From assembly GCA_937876435.1 (NCBI GenBank), contig CALEIL010000245.1, positions 1 through 11,535 on the forward strand: a DNA stretch of 11,535 bases. Direction: 5' to 3'. A program made the translations under genes and the position numbers. This document shows positions 1 to 6,764 of the stretch, one piece after another. Numbering within the stretch: position 1 is the stretch's first letter; every line of letters begins with the position of its first letter. The notes under the pieces were generated by a model, which was not told where the DNA came from, searched no databases, and saw only the letters and a program-made list of their open reading frames with translations. Source of the stretch: an uncultured Bacteroidota bacterium. GTDB taxonomy: Bacteria > Bacteroidota > Bacteroidia > Chitinophagales > Saprospiraceae.

Positions 1-7
1 ATTGCTG

Positions 8-589
8 TTATGTCAGTACGATGTTTCGTTCTTCAACGATCTTTCGCATGTTGATCAGTGCGTATCGCATTCTACCAAGAGCCGTATTGATACTGACGCG
101 AGTCAACTGAGCAATTTCTTTAAAGCTCAGATCGGCATAGTGTCGTAGGATGACCACTTCCTTCTGTTCGGGCGGAAGGAGGTCAACCAAATGGCGGATT
201 TTTGCGAACGTTTCATTTTTGATCATCGTTGTCTCCACGTTGTCGTCTTCTACTTCGAGTACATCAAAGATGTCAAACTCCTCCGTAGGATTGATTTGTG
301 GACGGCGCTTGGATTTCCGGAAGTTATCCACGCACATGTTGTAGGCAATCCGCATGGCCCATGGCCCGAATTTTCCTTCATGATTGTACTTGCCGGCTCG
401 AAGCGTCTTGATAATTTTAATGAAAACTTCCTGGAAAATATCTTCAGCCAATTCAGTGTTCTTTACAAACATGTAAATGGATGTGTAGATCTTGTCTTCG
501 TAACGGCTAAGAAGTTCCTGGAAACATTTCTCCTCACCACAGAGGTAAGAGTTGATAAGGTCTTTGTCTGAAAGCATAGTTATTTGCAT
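8..589 (-). CDS. ECF-type RNA polymerase sigma factor (sigma-70 family)
   Basis: This 193-residue protein has the two-domain layout of an extracytoplasmic-function sigma factor, which directs core RNA polymerase to alternative promoters. Region 2 spans about residues 24-95. It includes the AEDIFQEVFIKI segment (48-59), the GPWAMRIAYN stretch (75-84) and the basic RKSKRR (91-96) typical of core binding and -10 recognition. An acidic linker (about 102-120) leads to region 4 (about 128-182), with LPPEQKEVVILRHY and a helix-turn-helix (SFKEIAQLTRVSINTALGRM, 155-174) for -35 contact. No anti-sigma factor is visible; the downstream side lies outside the window. A second ATG at 577 (Met5) is an equally good start, since the family homology begins near MLSDKDL and neither start has a Shine-Dalgarno sequence. 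It is divergent from uvrA. Family assignment is firm; the regulon cannot be told from sequence. Confidence 0.93.
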   Translation of the reverse strand: MQITMLSDKDLINSYLCGEEKCFQELLSRYEDKIYTSIYMFVKNTELAEDIFQEVFIKIIKTLRAGKYNHEGKFGPWAMRIAYNMCVDNFRKSKRRPQINPTEEFDIFDVLEVEDDNVETTMIKNETFAKIRHLVDLLPPEQKEVVILRHYADLSFKEIAQLTRVSINTALGRMRYALINMRKIVEERNIVLT

Positions 590-697
590 ACCAAATCGTT
601 TTCGGGTTATTAATGTTAAATAATAAGGTTCGATTCAGTGTAAATGCTCTATGCTATAATGACAATATTTTGGTGGTTAAAGATTGATTAACGAATT

Positions 698-730
698 CAA
701 AGTTAGCAAAATACTTTTTAAGGCTGCAAA
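698..730 (-). promoter_or_regulatory. Candidate Bacteroidota promoter for the sigma factor gene
   Basis: Read on the minus strand, TTTG (730-727) is followed after 21 bases by TAACTTTG (705-698). The latter is an exact match to the Bacteroidota -7 box TAnnTTTG. The spacing is at the long end of the usual range. Transcription would start near 690-694, giving a leader of about 100 bases. Pattern match only. Confidence 0.45.
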
Positions 731-733
731 ATC

Positions 734-762
734 TTTGAACAAATTAACAAATAATATTTTTT
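734..762 (+). promoter_or_regulatory. Candidate promoter for uvrA
   Basis: TTTG (734-737), a 17-base spacer and TATTTTTT (755-762) match the Bacteroidota -33/-7 pattern at 7 of 8 positions of the -7 box. The start of transcription would fall near 767, about 48 bases before the uvrA ATG. It lies back-to-back with the candidate sigma-factor promoter, so the two could interfere. No LexA-like operator was recognised in the spacer 590-814. Confidence 0.35.
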
Positions 763-814
763 ATATACGTTCTTTGTGAGGGCTAATATACAGCATAATT
801 GAAGAAATTACCAA

Positions 815-3625
815 ATGACCAATAAAAAAATTGAAATAAAAGGAGCCAGGGTGCACAATCTCAAGGGAGTGGACGTCCAAATTCCAAGAAATCAATTGAT
901 TGTAGTATCAGGGGTTTCAGGATCCGGAAAGTCTTCTCTGGTCATGGATACGCTTTATGCGGAGGGACAACGACGATACGTGGAAAGTTTATCTTCCTAT
1001 GCACGCCAGTTTTTGAACCGGATGAAAAAACCGGAAGTGGATTTTATTAAAGGCATATGCCCCGCTATAGCTCTGGAGCAGCGGGTGGGAACCAGGAATG
1101 CCAGGAGCACGGTAGGGTCGATGACTGAAATATATGATTATCTGCGTGTCCTGTTTGCGCGGATCGGCAAAACCTATTCGCCGGTTTCCGGTGAGATCGT
1201 TCGCCGTCATCAGGTCAGTGACGTGGTGGATTTTATATTAACCCAAAAGGAGGAATCAAAAGTAATCCTGTTGACCACGCTTCACAAGCATTACCCCAAG
1301 CGACAGATCAGTACCCACCTGGAGTTGCTACTGCAAAGGGGGTACAATAGGATCGTAGTCGATGGGGAGGATTGGAAAATAGAAGATTTCCTGGAGAAAT
1401 CAAAGAAGTCTATATTGTCCAAAACGCTGGAAGAGGTCGATGAGAAATGGATTCTGGTCGTGATCGATCGTTTTGTGGTGAAACAGGGAGATGAAGAAAA
1501 TACCAATCGCATCAGTGATTCCGTCCAGACAGCATTTACAGAGGGCGGGGGAGCTTGTTTTGTGAAGAACATGGAAAATGGAGAGTTGAATTATTTCAAT
1601 AACCGATTTGAACTGGATGGGATCGAATTTGAGGAGCCAGACCCGCATCTTTTCAATTTCAATAATCCCTTTGGGGCCTGTCCCAAATGCGAAGGTTTTG
1701 GGAGAGTGATGGGGATCGATGAACACAAAGTCTTTCCGGATCACAATCTTTCTGTGTATGACGGAGCCATAGGGCCATGGAAAGGGGAGACCGCCATCAA
1801 ATATCTCGATCCATTGATCAAAATGGCGCACCATTTTGACTTTCCCATTCACAAAGCATATAAAAATCTGACAGAGGAAGAAAAAGAGTTGCTCTGGACG
1901 GGAAACCAGTATTTTAAAGGTCTGAATTTTTATTTTGACGATCTCAAGGACAATAGCTATAAGATCCAGAACCGGATTATCCTTTCCAGATTCAGAGGAA
2001 GGACCAAATGTCCGGAATGCAAAGGGAAACGACTTCGTCAGGAAGCCTTATACGTCAAAATTAACGGCTACAATATCGCCGATCTGACGACCATGCCCAT
2101 TGATCAACTTTACCAGCTCTTTGAGAATCTGGAATTGGATGAGAATGATGCTAAAATTGCCCGCCAGTTGTTGTACGAGATCAATATGCGTCTGAAAGCA
2201 ATGAATCAATTGGGGCTCTCCTACCTCCATCTGGATCGGCTATCGGGAACCCTCAGCGGTGGTGAAACCCAACGGATTTACCTGACGAAGTGTCTCGGCA
2301 GCAACCTGACCTCTTCGCTGTATATCCTTGACGAACCCAGCATCGGCTTGCATCCCCGGGATAGTGATCAACTGATCGCGGTATTGATGGACCTCAAAAA
2401 ACTCGGAAACACGGTAGTGGTGGTGGAGCATGAAGAAGAAATCATCCGGAAGGCGGATTACCTGATCGACATGGGGCCATTGGCGGGAGAAAAAGGGGGT
2501 GAAGTGGTTTTTCAGGGTAAAGTTCACGACAATATGAACGGACAGGCGAGCAAAAGTCTGACGCTTATGTATCTGGCCGGAAAAGAGGTGATCGAGGTTC
2601 CTTCACGTCGCCGGTCCTCGAACAATACCATCACCGTGGATGAAGCTTTTATGCACAATCTCAAAAACATCAGTCCCCGGTTTAAAATTGGGGTGCTCAA
2701 TGTATTGACGGGTGTATCCGGTTCGGGTAAATCAACCCTCGTTCACGAAATATTGTACCCGGCACTCAATGAATATATTGAGAACATCCAGAGTGGACAG
2801 CGCAAAGGGTATAAGTCTATTTCAGGAGACCTCGGTATGGTTACCAGCGTAGAGTTTGTGGGACAGAAAGCTATCGGTCGTTCGAGTCGTTCCAATCCGG
2901 CGACCTATGTGAAGGCATTTGATGACATACGCAATACCTTTGCCAACCAGAACCTATCCAAAATCAGGGGATATTCTGCCCGGCATTTTTCATTTAATGT
3001 GGAAGGAGGCCGATGCGAAACGTGTAAGGGAGATGGTGAAATCCAGATAGAAATGCAATTTTTATCGGATGTATATCTGGAATGTGATGAGTGCCGCGGC
3101 AAGCGATTCCGGAAAGAAATCCTGGAGGTGAAATACAAAGGAAAAAATATTTACGATGTCCTGGATATGACCATCGAAGATGCCCTGAAGTTCTTTGAGG
3201 ACCGGCACGAGATTGTAGCGAGACTCGAACCACTGGAGAAAGTAGGCCTGGGATATCTCAGACTCGGACAATCTTCCAGTACGTTGTCCGGAGGAGAAGC
3301 CCAACGACTCAAACTGGCGTATTTTCTGGGTCATGAAAATCCATCCGAACATATCCTTTTTATATTTGATGAACCGACGACAGGATTGCATTTTCACGAC
3401 ATCAAGAAATTGTTGATAGCTTTCAATGAGCTGATCGAGTTGGGCCATACGGTTCTGGTGGTCGAGCACAATATGGATATCATCAAATCTGCAGATTGGG
3501 TGGTCGATCTGGGTCCGGAAGGAGGCATTGGGGGCGGCCATATAGTGGGGATGGGGACACCGGAGGAAATTGCCGGGATTCCTGAGTCCTACACGGGTCA
3601 ATTTTTAAAGGAAAAATTATCCTGA
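815..3625 (+). CDS. uvrA: UvrABC excinuclease subunit A (UvrA)
   Basis: UvrA is the DNA-damage-sensing ATPase of nucleotide excision repair; it dimerises, finds lesions and loads UvrB. At 936 residues it is the usual length. Two ABC modules are present: Walker A GVSGSGKS at 33-40 and 633-640, signature LSGGETQR at 480-487 and LSGGEAQR at 824-831, each followed by a DEP Walker B (LDEPSIGLH, FDEPTTGLH). The C-terminal zinc finger is intact (Cys734, 737, 757, 760; CX2C-X19-CX2C). The UvrB-binding region follows about residue 118 and opens with SPVSGE, where many UvrAs have a Cys-Pro motif. The first zinc finger is degenerate: only C289PKC292 remains and the earlier pair is replaced by ELDGI (266-270). 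I recall this as usual for a Bacteroidota UvrA subtype. The start at 815 places the family N-terminus (IEIKGARVHNLK) at residue 6. It is convergent with aat, with a 74-base gap. Confidence 0.97.
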   Translation: MTNKKIEIKGARVHNLKGVDVQIPRNQLIVVSGVSGSGKSSLVMDTLYAEGQRRYVESLSSYARQFLNRMKKPEVDFIKGICPAIALEQRVGTRNARSTVGSMTEIYDYLRVLFARIGKTYSPVSGEIVRRHQVSDVVDFILTQKEESKVILLTTLHKHYPKRQISTHLELLLQRGYNRIVVDGEDWKIEDFLEKSKKSILSKTLEEVDEKWILVVIDRFVVKQGDEENTNRISDSVQTAFTEGGGACFVKNMENGELNYFNNRFELDGIEFEEPDPHLFNFNNPFGACPKCEGFGRVMGIDEHKVFPDHNLSVYDGAIGPWKGETAIKYLDPLIKMAHHFDFPIHKAYKNLTEEEKELLWTGNQYFKGLNFYFDDLKDNSYKIQNRIILSRFRGRTKCPECKGKRLRQEALYVKINGYNIADLTTMPIDQLYQLFENLELDENDAKIARQLLYEINMRLKAMNQLGLSYLHLDRLSGTLSGGETQRIYLTKCLGSNLTSSLYILDEPSIGLHPRDSDQLIAVLMDLKKLGNTVVVVEHEEEIIRKADYLIDMGPLAGEKGGEVVFQGKVHDNMNGQASKSLTLMYLAGKEVIEVPSRRRSSNNTITVDEAFMHNLKNISPRFKIGVLNVLTGVSGSGKSTLVHEILYPALNEYIENIQSGQRKGYKSISGDLGMVTSVEFVGQKAIGRSSRSNPATYVKAFDDIRNTFANQNLSKIRGYSARHFSFNVEGGRCETCKGDGEIQIEMQFLSDVYLECDECRGKRFRKEILEVKYKGKNIYDVLDMTIEDALKFFEDRHEIVARLEPLEKVGLGYLRLGQSSSTLSGGEAQRLKLAYFLGHENPSEHILFIFDEPTTGLHFHDIKKLLIAFNELIELGHTVLVVEHNMDIIKSADWVVDLGPEGGIGGGHIVGMGTPEEIAGIPESYTGQFLKEKLS

Positions 3626-3699
3626 TCCAGGAATAAAGGTGAACGATCGCGTATCCGGGTAATATTTGATTTAATCTGTCGTGGTTTAATGAATCAACC

Positions 3700-4386
3700 T
3701 TATGGGTCGTGCCGGTATAGTTCAGGGATGAGATCCATCGACCATCTTTGTCGGGACAGGGGCTGGAATAGATTTTTCCGGACTTCTGTAAAATAGGTGT
3801 TTTGATCCATAGGAAATCCACCCAACAATTCCATATGATAGGTGTATTGCTGACAATCAATCATTTGGTAGCCTTGTAACCGGAGCACTTTATCGAGTAT
3901 AATCACCGCAAACTTCGAAGCATCGGTGGTATGAGAAAACATGGATTCCCCGCTGAAAATTTTTCCAATCCCCAGTCCATACAATCCCCCCACTATTTCC
4001 TTATTATACCATATCTCGATGGAGTGTGCCAGTCCCAGATTATGGAGGTTCTTATACGCAACTTTCATTTCCGGAGTGATCCAGGTTCCTTTCTGCCCTG
4101 GCCTGGGCGTGTTCTGACACTGGTCGATTATAAAATCAAAATGTCGATCGACCGTCACGCTGAAAATGGGGTTATTGAGATACCTCCTCATCGATTTGGG
4201 CACATGGACCTGACCTGTTTTGAGGACAAAGCGTTCAGGAGGAAACCACCACATAAGGGGATCGCCTGCGCTGTACCATGGGAAAATGCCAAACCTGTAC
4301 GCCAGAATAATAAAATCCGGACTCAGATCGCCTCCTATGGCCAGGAGACCGGACTTATCTGCTGTAAAAGGGTGTGGGAAATACAA
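3700..4386 (-). CDS. aat: Leucyl/phenylalanyl-tRNA--protein transferase
   Basis: Aat transfers Leu or Phe from aminoacyl-tRNA to proteins with N-terminal Arg or Lys, creating N-degrons. From the TTG start the protein is 228 residues (E. coli enzyme 234). Family blocks seen are GLLAIGGDLSP (13-23), YRFGIFPWYS (30-39), MWWFPPERF (45-53), GTWIT (100-104), AHSIEIW (120-126), GGLYG (133-137), the catalytic-region SGESMFS with Glu147, and IDCQ with Asp177 and Gln179 (equivalent to E. coli Asp186 and Gln188). There is no in-frame ATG before the conserved N-terminal block; the frame is closed upstream by TAA at 4411-4413. The start is therefore TTG (4384-4386) or, less usually, ATT (4408-4410), which would lie 4 bases after the clpS stop. 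The gene follows clpS directly on the same strand, fitting an N-end-rule operon. Function is secure; the start is not. Confidence 0.95.
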   Translation of the reverse strand: MYFPHPFTADKSGLLAIGGDLSPDFIILAYRFGIFPWYSAGDPLMWWFPPERFVLKTGQVHVPKSMRRYLNNPIFSVTVDRHFDFIIDQCQNTPRPGQKGTWITPEMKVAYKNLHNLGLAHSIEIWYNKEIVGGLYGLGIGKIFSGESMFSHTTDASKFAVIILDKVLRLQGYQMIDCQQYTYHMELLGGFPMDQNTYFTEVRKNLFQPLSRQRWSMDLIPELYRHDP

Positions 4387-4414
4387 AGGAAAGCCTAATG
4401 ATGAGGAAATTTAA

Positions 4415-4738
4415 TTACTGTTCGATAACGGCCGATAATCCCTGATCTACCAGGGCATCCTTATAGGGTTTTAATACGGTAAAAGGAGCGGTTTTGACGA
4501 TAGCCTTGCCATTGAAATGGATCATGAGGGATAACTGTTCCGCTTGTTCAGCCGAATGCTTCAGAATTTTGACAAAACACTCGATGACGTGGTTGAATGT
4601 GTTGTAATCATCATTGTAAACGACGAGTTCTGAGACAGAACCCTCATCCAGGTCATCCTCGACCAGTACTTCCTCTTCGACCTCCGTCGAAGTATCCTGA
4701 TTTTTCCAGAATTTAAAACGCTCATACATCATTATCAT
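4415..4738 (-). CDS. clpS: ATP-dependent Clp protease adaptor ClpS
   Basis: ClpS binds N-degron residues (Leu, Phe, Trp, Tyr) and delivers the proteins to ClpA/ClpC-type unfoldases. From the ATG at 4738 the protein is 107 residues: a flexible acidic N-terminal tail (TEVEEEVLVEDDLDEG) then the folded ClpS core. Binding-pocket residues are present: VVYNDDYNTF (Asn-Asp-Asp at 42-44) and IHFNGKA (His74), matching the E. coli pocket Asn34-Asp35-Asp36 and His66. The E. coli gatekeeper Met position reads Phe here. Other possible starts are TTG at 4747 (110 residues) and ATGs at 4732 and 4729; none has a Shine-Dalgarno sequence. It ends with a stop 28 bases before the aat TTG, so the two are very likely co-transcribed. 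No clpA is in the window. Confidence 0.94.
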   Translation of the reverse strand: MIMMYERFKFWKNQDTSTEVEEEVLVEDDLDEGSVSELVVYNDDYNTFNHVIECFVKILKHSAEQAEQLSLMIHFNGKAIVKTAPFTVLKPYKDALVDQGLSAVIEQ

Positions 4739-4775
4739 GTGTTCCAATCTTTAAACTCATGTTGATTTAGCTATA

Positions 4776-4783
4776 CAAAGGTA
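4776..4783 (-). promoter_or_regulatory. Candidate -7 box of the clpS-aat promoter
   Basis: On the minus strand 4783-4776 reads TACCTTTG, an exact TAnnTTTG match, placing a start of transcription near 4770 and a leader of about 30 bases before the clpS ATG. No clear TTTG lies 17-23 bases upstream; only a TTTT run near 4806-4803 could serve. Confidence 0.4.
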
Positions 4784-4956
4784 GCATATAAAAAGGTCAT
4801 ATAAAAGTGGACAGAAAATAATCTGCGGGCTGGTATGGTAGTCTTCTGGCTAATTCCCTCAAAACTCTACGCTGACGCTTTCTTGTAGTAAATTTCACAA
4901 ATTCAAAAATCCTCACCAAACCCGAAATTAACCGGAACTTTTGAGTTCCTGATTTG
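4784..4956. other. Divergent spacer between clpS and the EamA permease
   Basis: This stretch separates two divergent promoters. I see no ORF with coding character, no strong hairpin and no recognisable riboswitch or tRNA in it. It is AT-rich toward its right end, as expected near promoters. Confidence 0.5.
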
Positions 4957-4964
4957 TACCTTTG
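4957..4964 (+). promoter_or_regulatory. Candidate -7 box for the EamA permease gene
   Basis: TACCTTTG is an exact Bacteroidota -7 match, 18 bases before the ATG. The nearest upstream TTTG (4940-4943) is only 13 bases away, shorter than usual, so the -33 element is uncertain. The leader would be about 12-15 bases. Confidence 0.4.
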
Positions 4965-4982
4965 TTTTTACTATTTTGATTT

Positions 4983-5906
4983 ATGGATCCACGTCGGAAA
5001 GCTTTTATCAGCTTGCACATCGCCATTTTGTTCTTTGGCTTCACGGCCATCCTGGGTGATTTGATTTCACTTAGTCCTTTGCCCCTGGTCTGGTGGCGAT
5101 TGATCCTGGCCATTATTTTTTTCTTGCCGGTGTTGATGTACCGCAAACTTTTCCAGTGGGATAATTTTTATGCCGTGCGGCGGCCTTTGATAATGGTCAG
5201 CATATTCCTGGCTTTGCATTGGTTGACTTTCTTTGGTTCTATCAAGCTGTCCAATGCCTCGATAGGAGTTCTCTGTCTGGCGACCACCTCATCAATGACA
5301 GCCATTATCGAACCTATGATTACCCATCGGCCATTCCGGTGGATCGAACTCATATTTGGATTGCTCATTATTCCAGGTATGTTGCTGGTGGTTTCATCCG
5401 TCGATTCAACGATGTATGTGGGAATCGCGCTGGGTCTTATTTCGGCGTTTATGGCTGCAGGTTTTACCACTTACAACAAATCGATCGTCGGCAAAGGCAG
5501 TACCTTATTTTTTACTGCGACGGAACTGTTTTTTGCCCTCGTCCTAATCTCAATTTTAATATTAGGCACCAGGTTTGGGGAGGATCCAATCTCTTTGTGG
5601 CCGGTTCCATTAGCAGATTGGAAGTATTTATTGGTTCTTGCGGTGATTTGTACTACGATCTGCTATACGCTTGCGTTTGATGCTTTGAAGCATATGACCG
5701 CTTTTATGGCCAATCTGTCCGTGAATCTGGAGCCCGTCTATGGTATAATTCTGGCTGCCTGGATTCTAAATGAAAATGAGGATTTGGATGCGACTTTTTA
5801 TATCGGAGCTGGTCTGATCTTGATGGTGGTTTTTATTTTTCCTATTTTTGAAAAGAAATTGTTGAGAAGGAAACTCAGAAAACCCGATGCGGGGGCTTTC
5901 CCTTAG
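4983..5906 (+). CDS. EamA-family (DMT superfamily) membrane permease
   Basis: This 307-residue protein is very hydrophobic, with about ten membrane helices (roughly residues 8-27, 33-52, 68-87, 92-112, 120-139, 145-164, 172-195, 209-232, 239-260, 270-289) arranged as two EamA repeats of five. The second repeat carries the hallmark stretch around MTAFMANLSVNLEPVYGIIL near residues 237-257. The basic tail (KKLLRRKLRK) should be cytoplasmic. Members export amino acids or other small metabolites, and the substrate cannot be predicted from sequence. The ATG at 4983 precedes MDPRRKAF, a short positive N-terminus consistent with cytoplasmic placement. The methyltransferase follows on the same strand after 56 bases, so they may share a transcript, though no functional link is evident. 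Confidence 0.88.
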   Translation: MDPRRKAFISLHIAILFFGFTAILGDLISLSPLPLVWWRLILAIIFFLPVLMYRKLFQWDNFYAVRRPLIMVSIFLALHWLTFFGSIKLSNASIGVLCLATTSSMTAIIEPMITHRPFRWIELIFGLLIIPGMLLVVSSVDSTMYVGIALGLISAFMAAGFTTYNKSIVGKGSTLFFTATELFFALVLISILILGTRFGEDPISLWPVPLADWKYLLVLAVICTTICYTLAFDALKHMTAFMANLSVNLEPVYGIILAAWILNENEDLDATFYIGAGLILMVVFIFPIFEKKLLRRKLRKPDAGAFP

Positions 5907-5962
5907 CCACGTTTTGGATATCAACCTACTCCGGTTTTTAGCAAATTGAAATTAGAAAAATC

Positions 5963-6601
5963 ATGCTCGAATTTTTTTCAAAGGAAGTAATCAGTTATTG
6001 TGAAAGCCACACGGTACGATCAAATGATGTATGGGATCGGATTGAAAAATCCACCCGGGAAAATACGAATGATCCCGGGATGATTTCCGGACCGTATCAG
6101 GGGACGCTCTTGCGGATGTTGAGTCAGATAATCCGACCCGATCGGATCCTGGAAGTGGGTACTTTTACCGCTTATTCAGCAGTATGCATGGCGGAGGGAT
6201 TGACCGATGATGGTAGGCTGATCACTATTGAGAAAAATGAATCACTGAAGCCCTTGATAGAGGAACATTTATCGTGGTCACAGTTTGGGCACAAGATAGA
6301 CGTAAGGTTTGGCGATGCCAGAGATGTATTGAAAGCAATGGAAGATACTTTTGATCTGGTGTTTATCGATGCGGCCAAAAAACAGTACGGTGAGTATTAT
6401 GAGGAATCGCTCAAAAGACTGAGATCGGGAGGTGTCATCGTGGTCGACAATGTGTTGTGGCGTGGTAAGGTGGCGGAAGAGAATCCGGATGAGAGGACCA
6501 GGTCTATCCAGCAGTTCAATGAAAAGATTTCGTCAGATAACAGGGTCGAACCATTCCTGATGCCTATCCGGGATGGGTTGTATGTGGTGAGGAAAAAATG
6601 A
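5963..6601 (+). CDS. SAM-dependent O-methyltransferase (TrmR/CCoAOMT-like)
   Basis: A class I Rossmann-fold methyltransferase of 212 residues in the O-methyltransferase 3 family. It shows motif I ILEVGTFTAYSA (62-73), the acidic end of strand 2 LITIEKNE, FGDARDVL, the metal-site FIDAAK (134-139) and VDNVLWRGKV (161-170). Asp136, Asp162 and Asn163 are the expected divalent-metal ligands. The N-terminal GPYQGTLLRML helix also fits. Relatives include B. subtilis TrmR (YrrM), which methylates 5-hydroxyuridine at the tRNA wobble position, and plant-type caffeoyl-CoA methyltransferases; sequence alone does not decide the substrate, though a housekeeping tRNA role is plausible. It lies 56 bases after the permease gene. 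Its stop is followed within 4 bases by the repeat patch, which separates it from the convergent Smr gene. Confidence 0.9.
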   Translation: MLEFFSKEVISYCESHTVRSNDVWDRIEKSTRENTNDPGMISGPYQGTLLRMLSQIIRPDRILEVGTFTAYSAVCMAEGLTDDGRLITIEKNESLKPLIEEHLSWSQFGHKIDVRFGDARDVLKAMEDTFDLVFIDAAKKQYGEYYEESLKRLRSGGVIVVDNVLWRGKVAEENPDERTRSIQQFNEKISSDNRVEPFLMPIRDGLYVVRKK

Positions 6602-6604
6602 TTG

Positions 6605-6625
6605 ATCAGTTATCAGTGTGTCAGT
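6605..6625. repeat. Short heptamer array (ATCAGTK), left arm
   Basis: ATCAGTT (6605-6611) and ATCAGTG (6612-6618) are followed by a degenerate TGTCAGT (6619-6625). The same heptamer recurs to the right of the hairpin repeats, at 6711-6731. It starts 4 bases after the methyltransferase stop. Confidence 0.6.
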
Positions 6626-6627
6626 TT

Positions 6628-6707
6628 GTAGGGGCAACCCTTGCGGTTGCCAATAAGAAAATAAGAAGTAGGGGCAACCCTTGCGGTTGCCAAAAAGAAA
6701 ATAAGAA
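6628..6707. repeat. Tandem pair of 40-bp hairpin repeats
   Basis: Two adjacent 40-bp copies (6628-6667, 6668-6707) differ at one base (T at 6654, A at 6694), and the next three bases (GTA, 6708-6710) begin a third copy. Each unit starts GTAGGGGCAACCC and contains a perfect 7-bp stem GGCAACC/GGTTGCC with a CTTGC loop (6633-6651 and 6673-6691), followed by an A-rich tail of about 16 bases. Hairpin repeats of this general form are, from memory, scattered between genes in several bacterial phyla, including Bacteroidota and Cyanobacteria. It lies between convergent genes and might stabilise 3' ends or weakly terminate; neither side has a proper T-tract. Confidence 0.9.
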
Positions 6708-6710
6708 GTA

Positions 6711-6731
6711 ATCAGTGATCAGTGATCGGTA
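6711..6731. repeat. Short heptamer array (ATCAGTG), right arm
   Basis: ATCAGTG occurs twice without a gap (6711-6717, 6718-6724), then as degenerate ATCGGTA (6725-6731). With the left array at 6605-6625 it brackets the hairpin pair, as if the latter had been inserted into or grown within a heptamer tract. Confidence 0.65.
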
Positions 6732-6736
6732 CTAAT

Positions 6737-6764
6737 GTTCTAAGCACTAAGTTCTAAGCACTAA
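6737..6764. repeat. Tandem 14-bp repeat GTTCTAAGCACTAA, two copies
   Basis: Two perfect copies lie at 6737-6750 and 6751-6764. The second overlaps the 3' end of the minus-strand Smr gene: its complement encodes the last residues (Ser-Ala) and the TAG stop (6756-6754). Similar TTCTAAGCACTAA-type tracts are, from memory, common between genes in Bacteroidota. Confidence 0.85.

Noticed and set aside
191..571. 126-codon plus-strand ORF opposite the sigma factor
   Set aside because: It is antisense to a clear sigma-70 protein and shows no recognisable domain; the coding signal belongs to the minus strand.
3062..3601. 179-codon minus-strand ORF inside uvrA
   Set aside because: It lies fully antisense to the second ABC module of UvrA and its composition looks like complement of coding sequence, with no family resemblance.
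3620..3632. Small palindrome TCCTG-ATC-CAGGA at the uvrA stop as a terminator
   Set aside because: The stem is only 5 bp with a 3-base loop and no T-tract follows; it is too weak to call between uvrA and aat.
3931..4398. 155-codon plus-strand ORF opposite aat
   Set aside because: It overlaps the conserved Aat blocks in antisense and has no recognisable motif.
6633..6691. Hairpins in the 40-bp repeats as intrinsic terminators for the flanking genes
   Set aside because: The 7-bp stems are followed by mixed A-rich sequence on the plus strand and an interrupted pyrimidine tract on the minus strand; termination is possible but not supported.
6628..6707. Possible CRISPR-like array (repeat about 24 bases, spacer about 16)
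   Set aside because: The A-rich 'spacers' are almost identical between copies, only two units exist and no cas gene is near; this is a simple tandem duplication of a hairpin unit.
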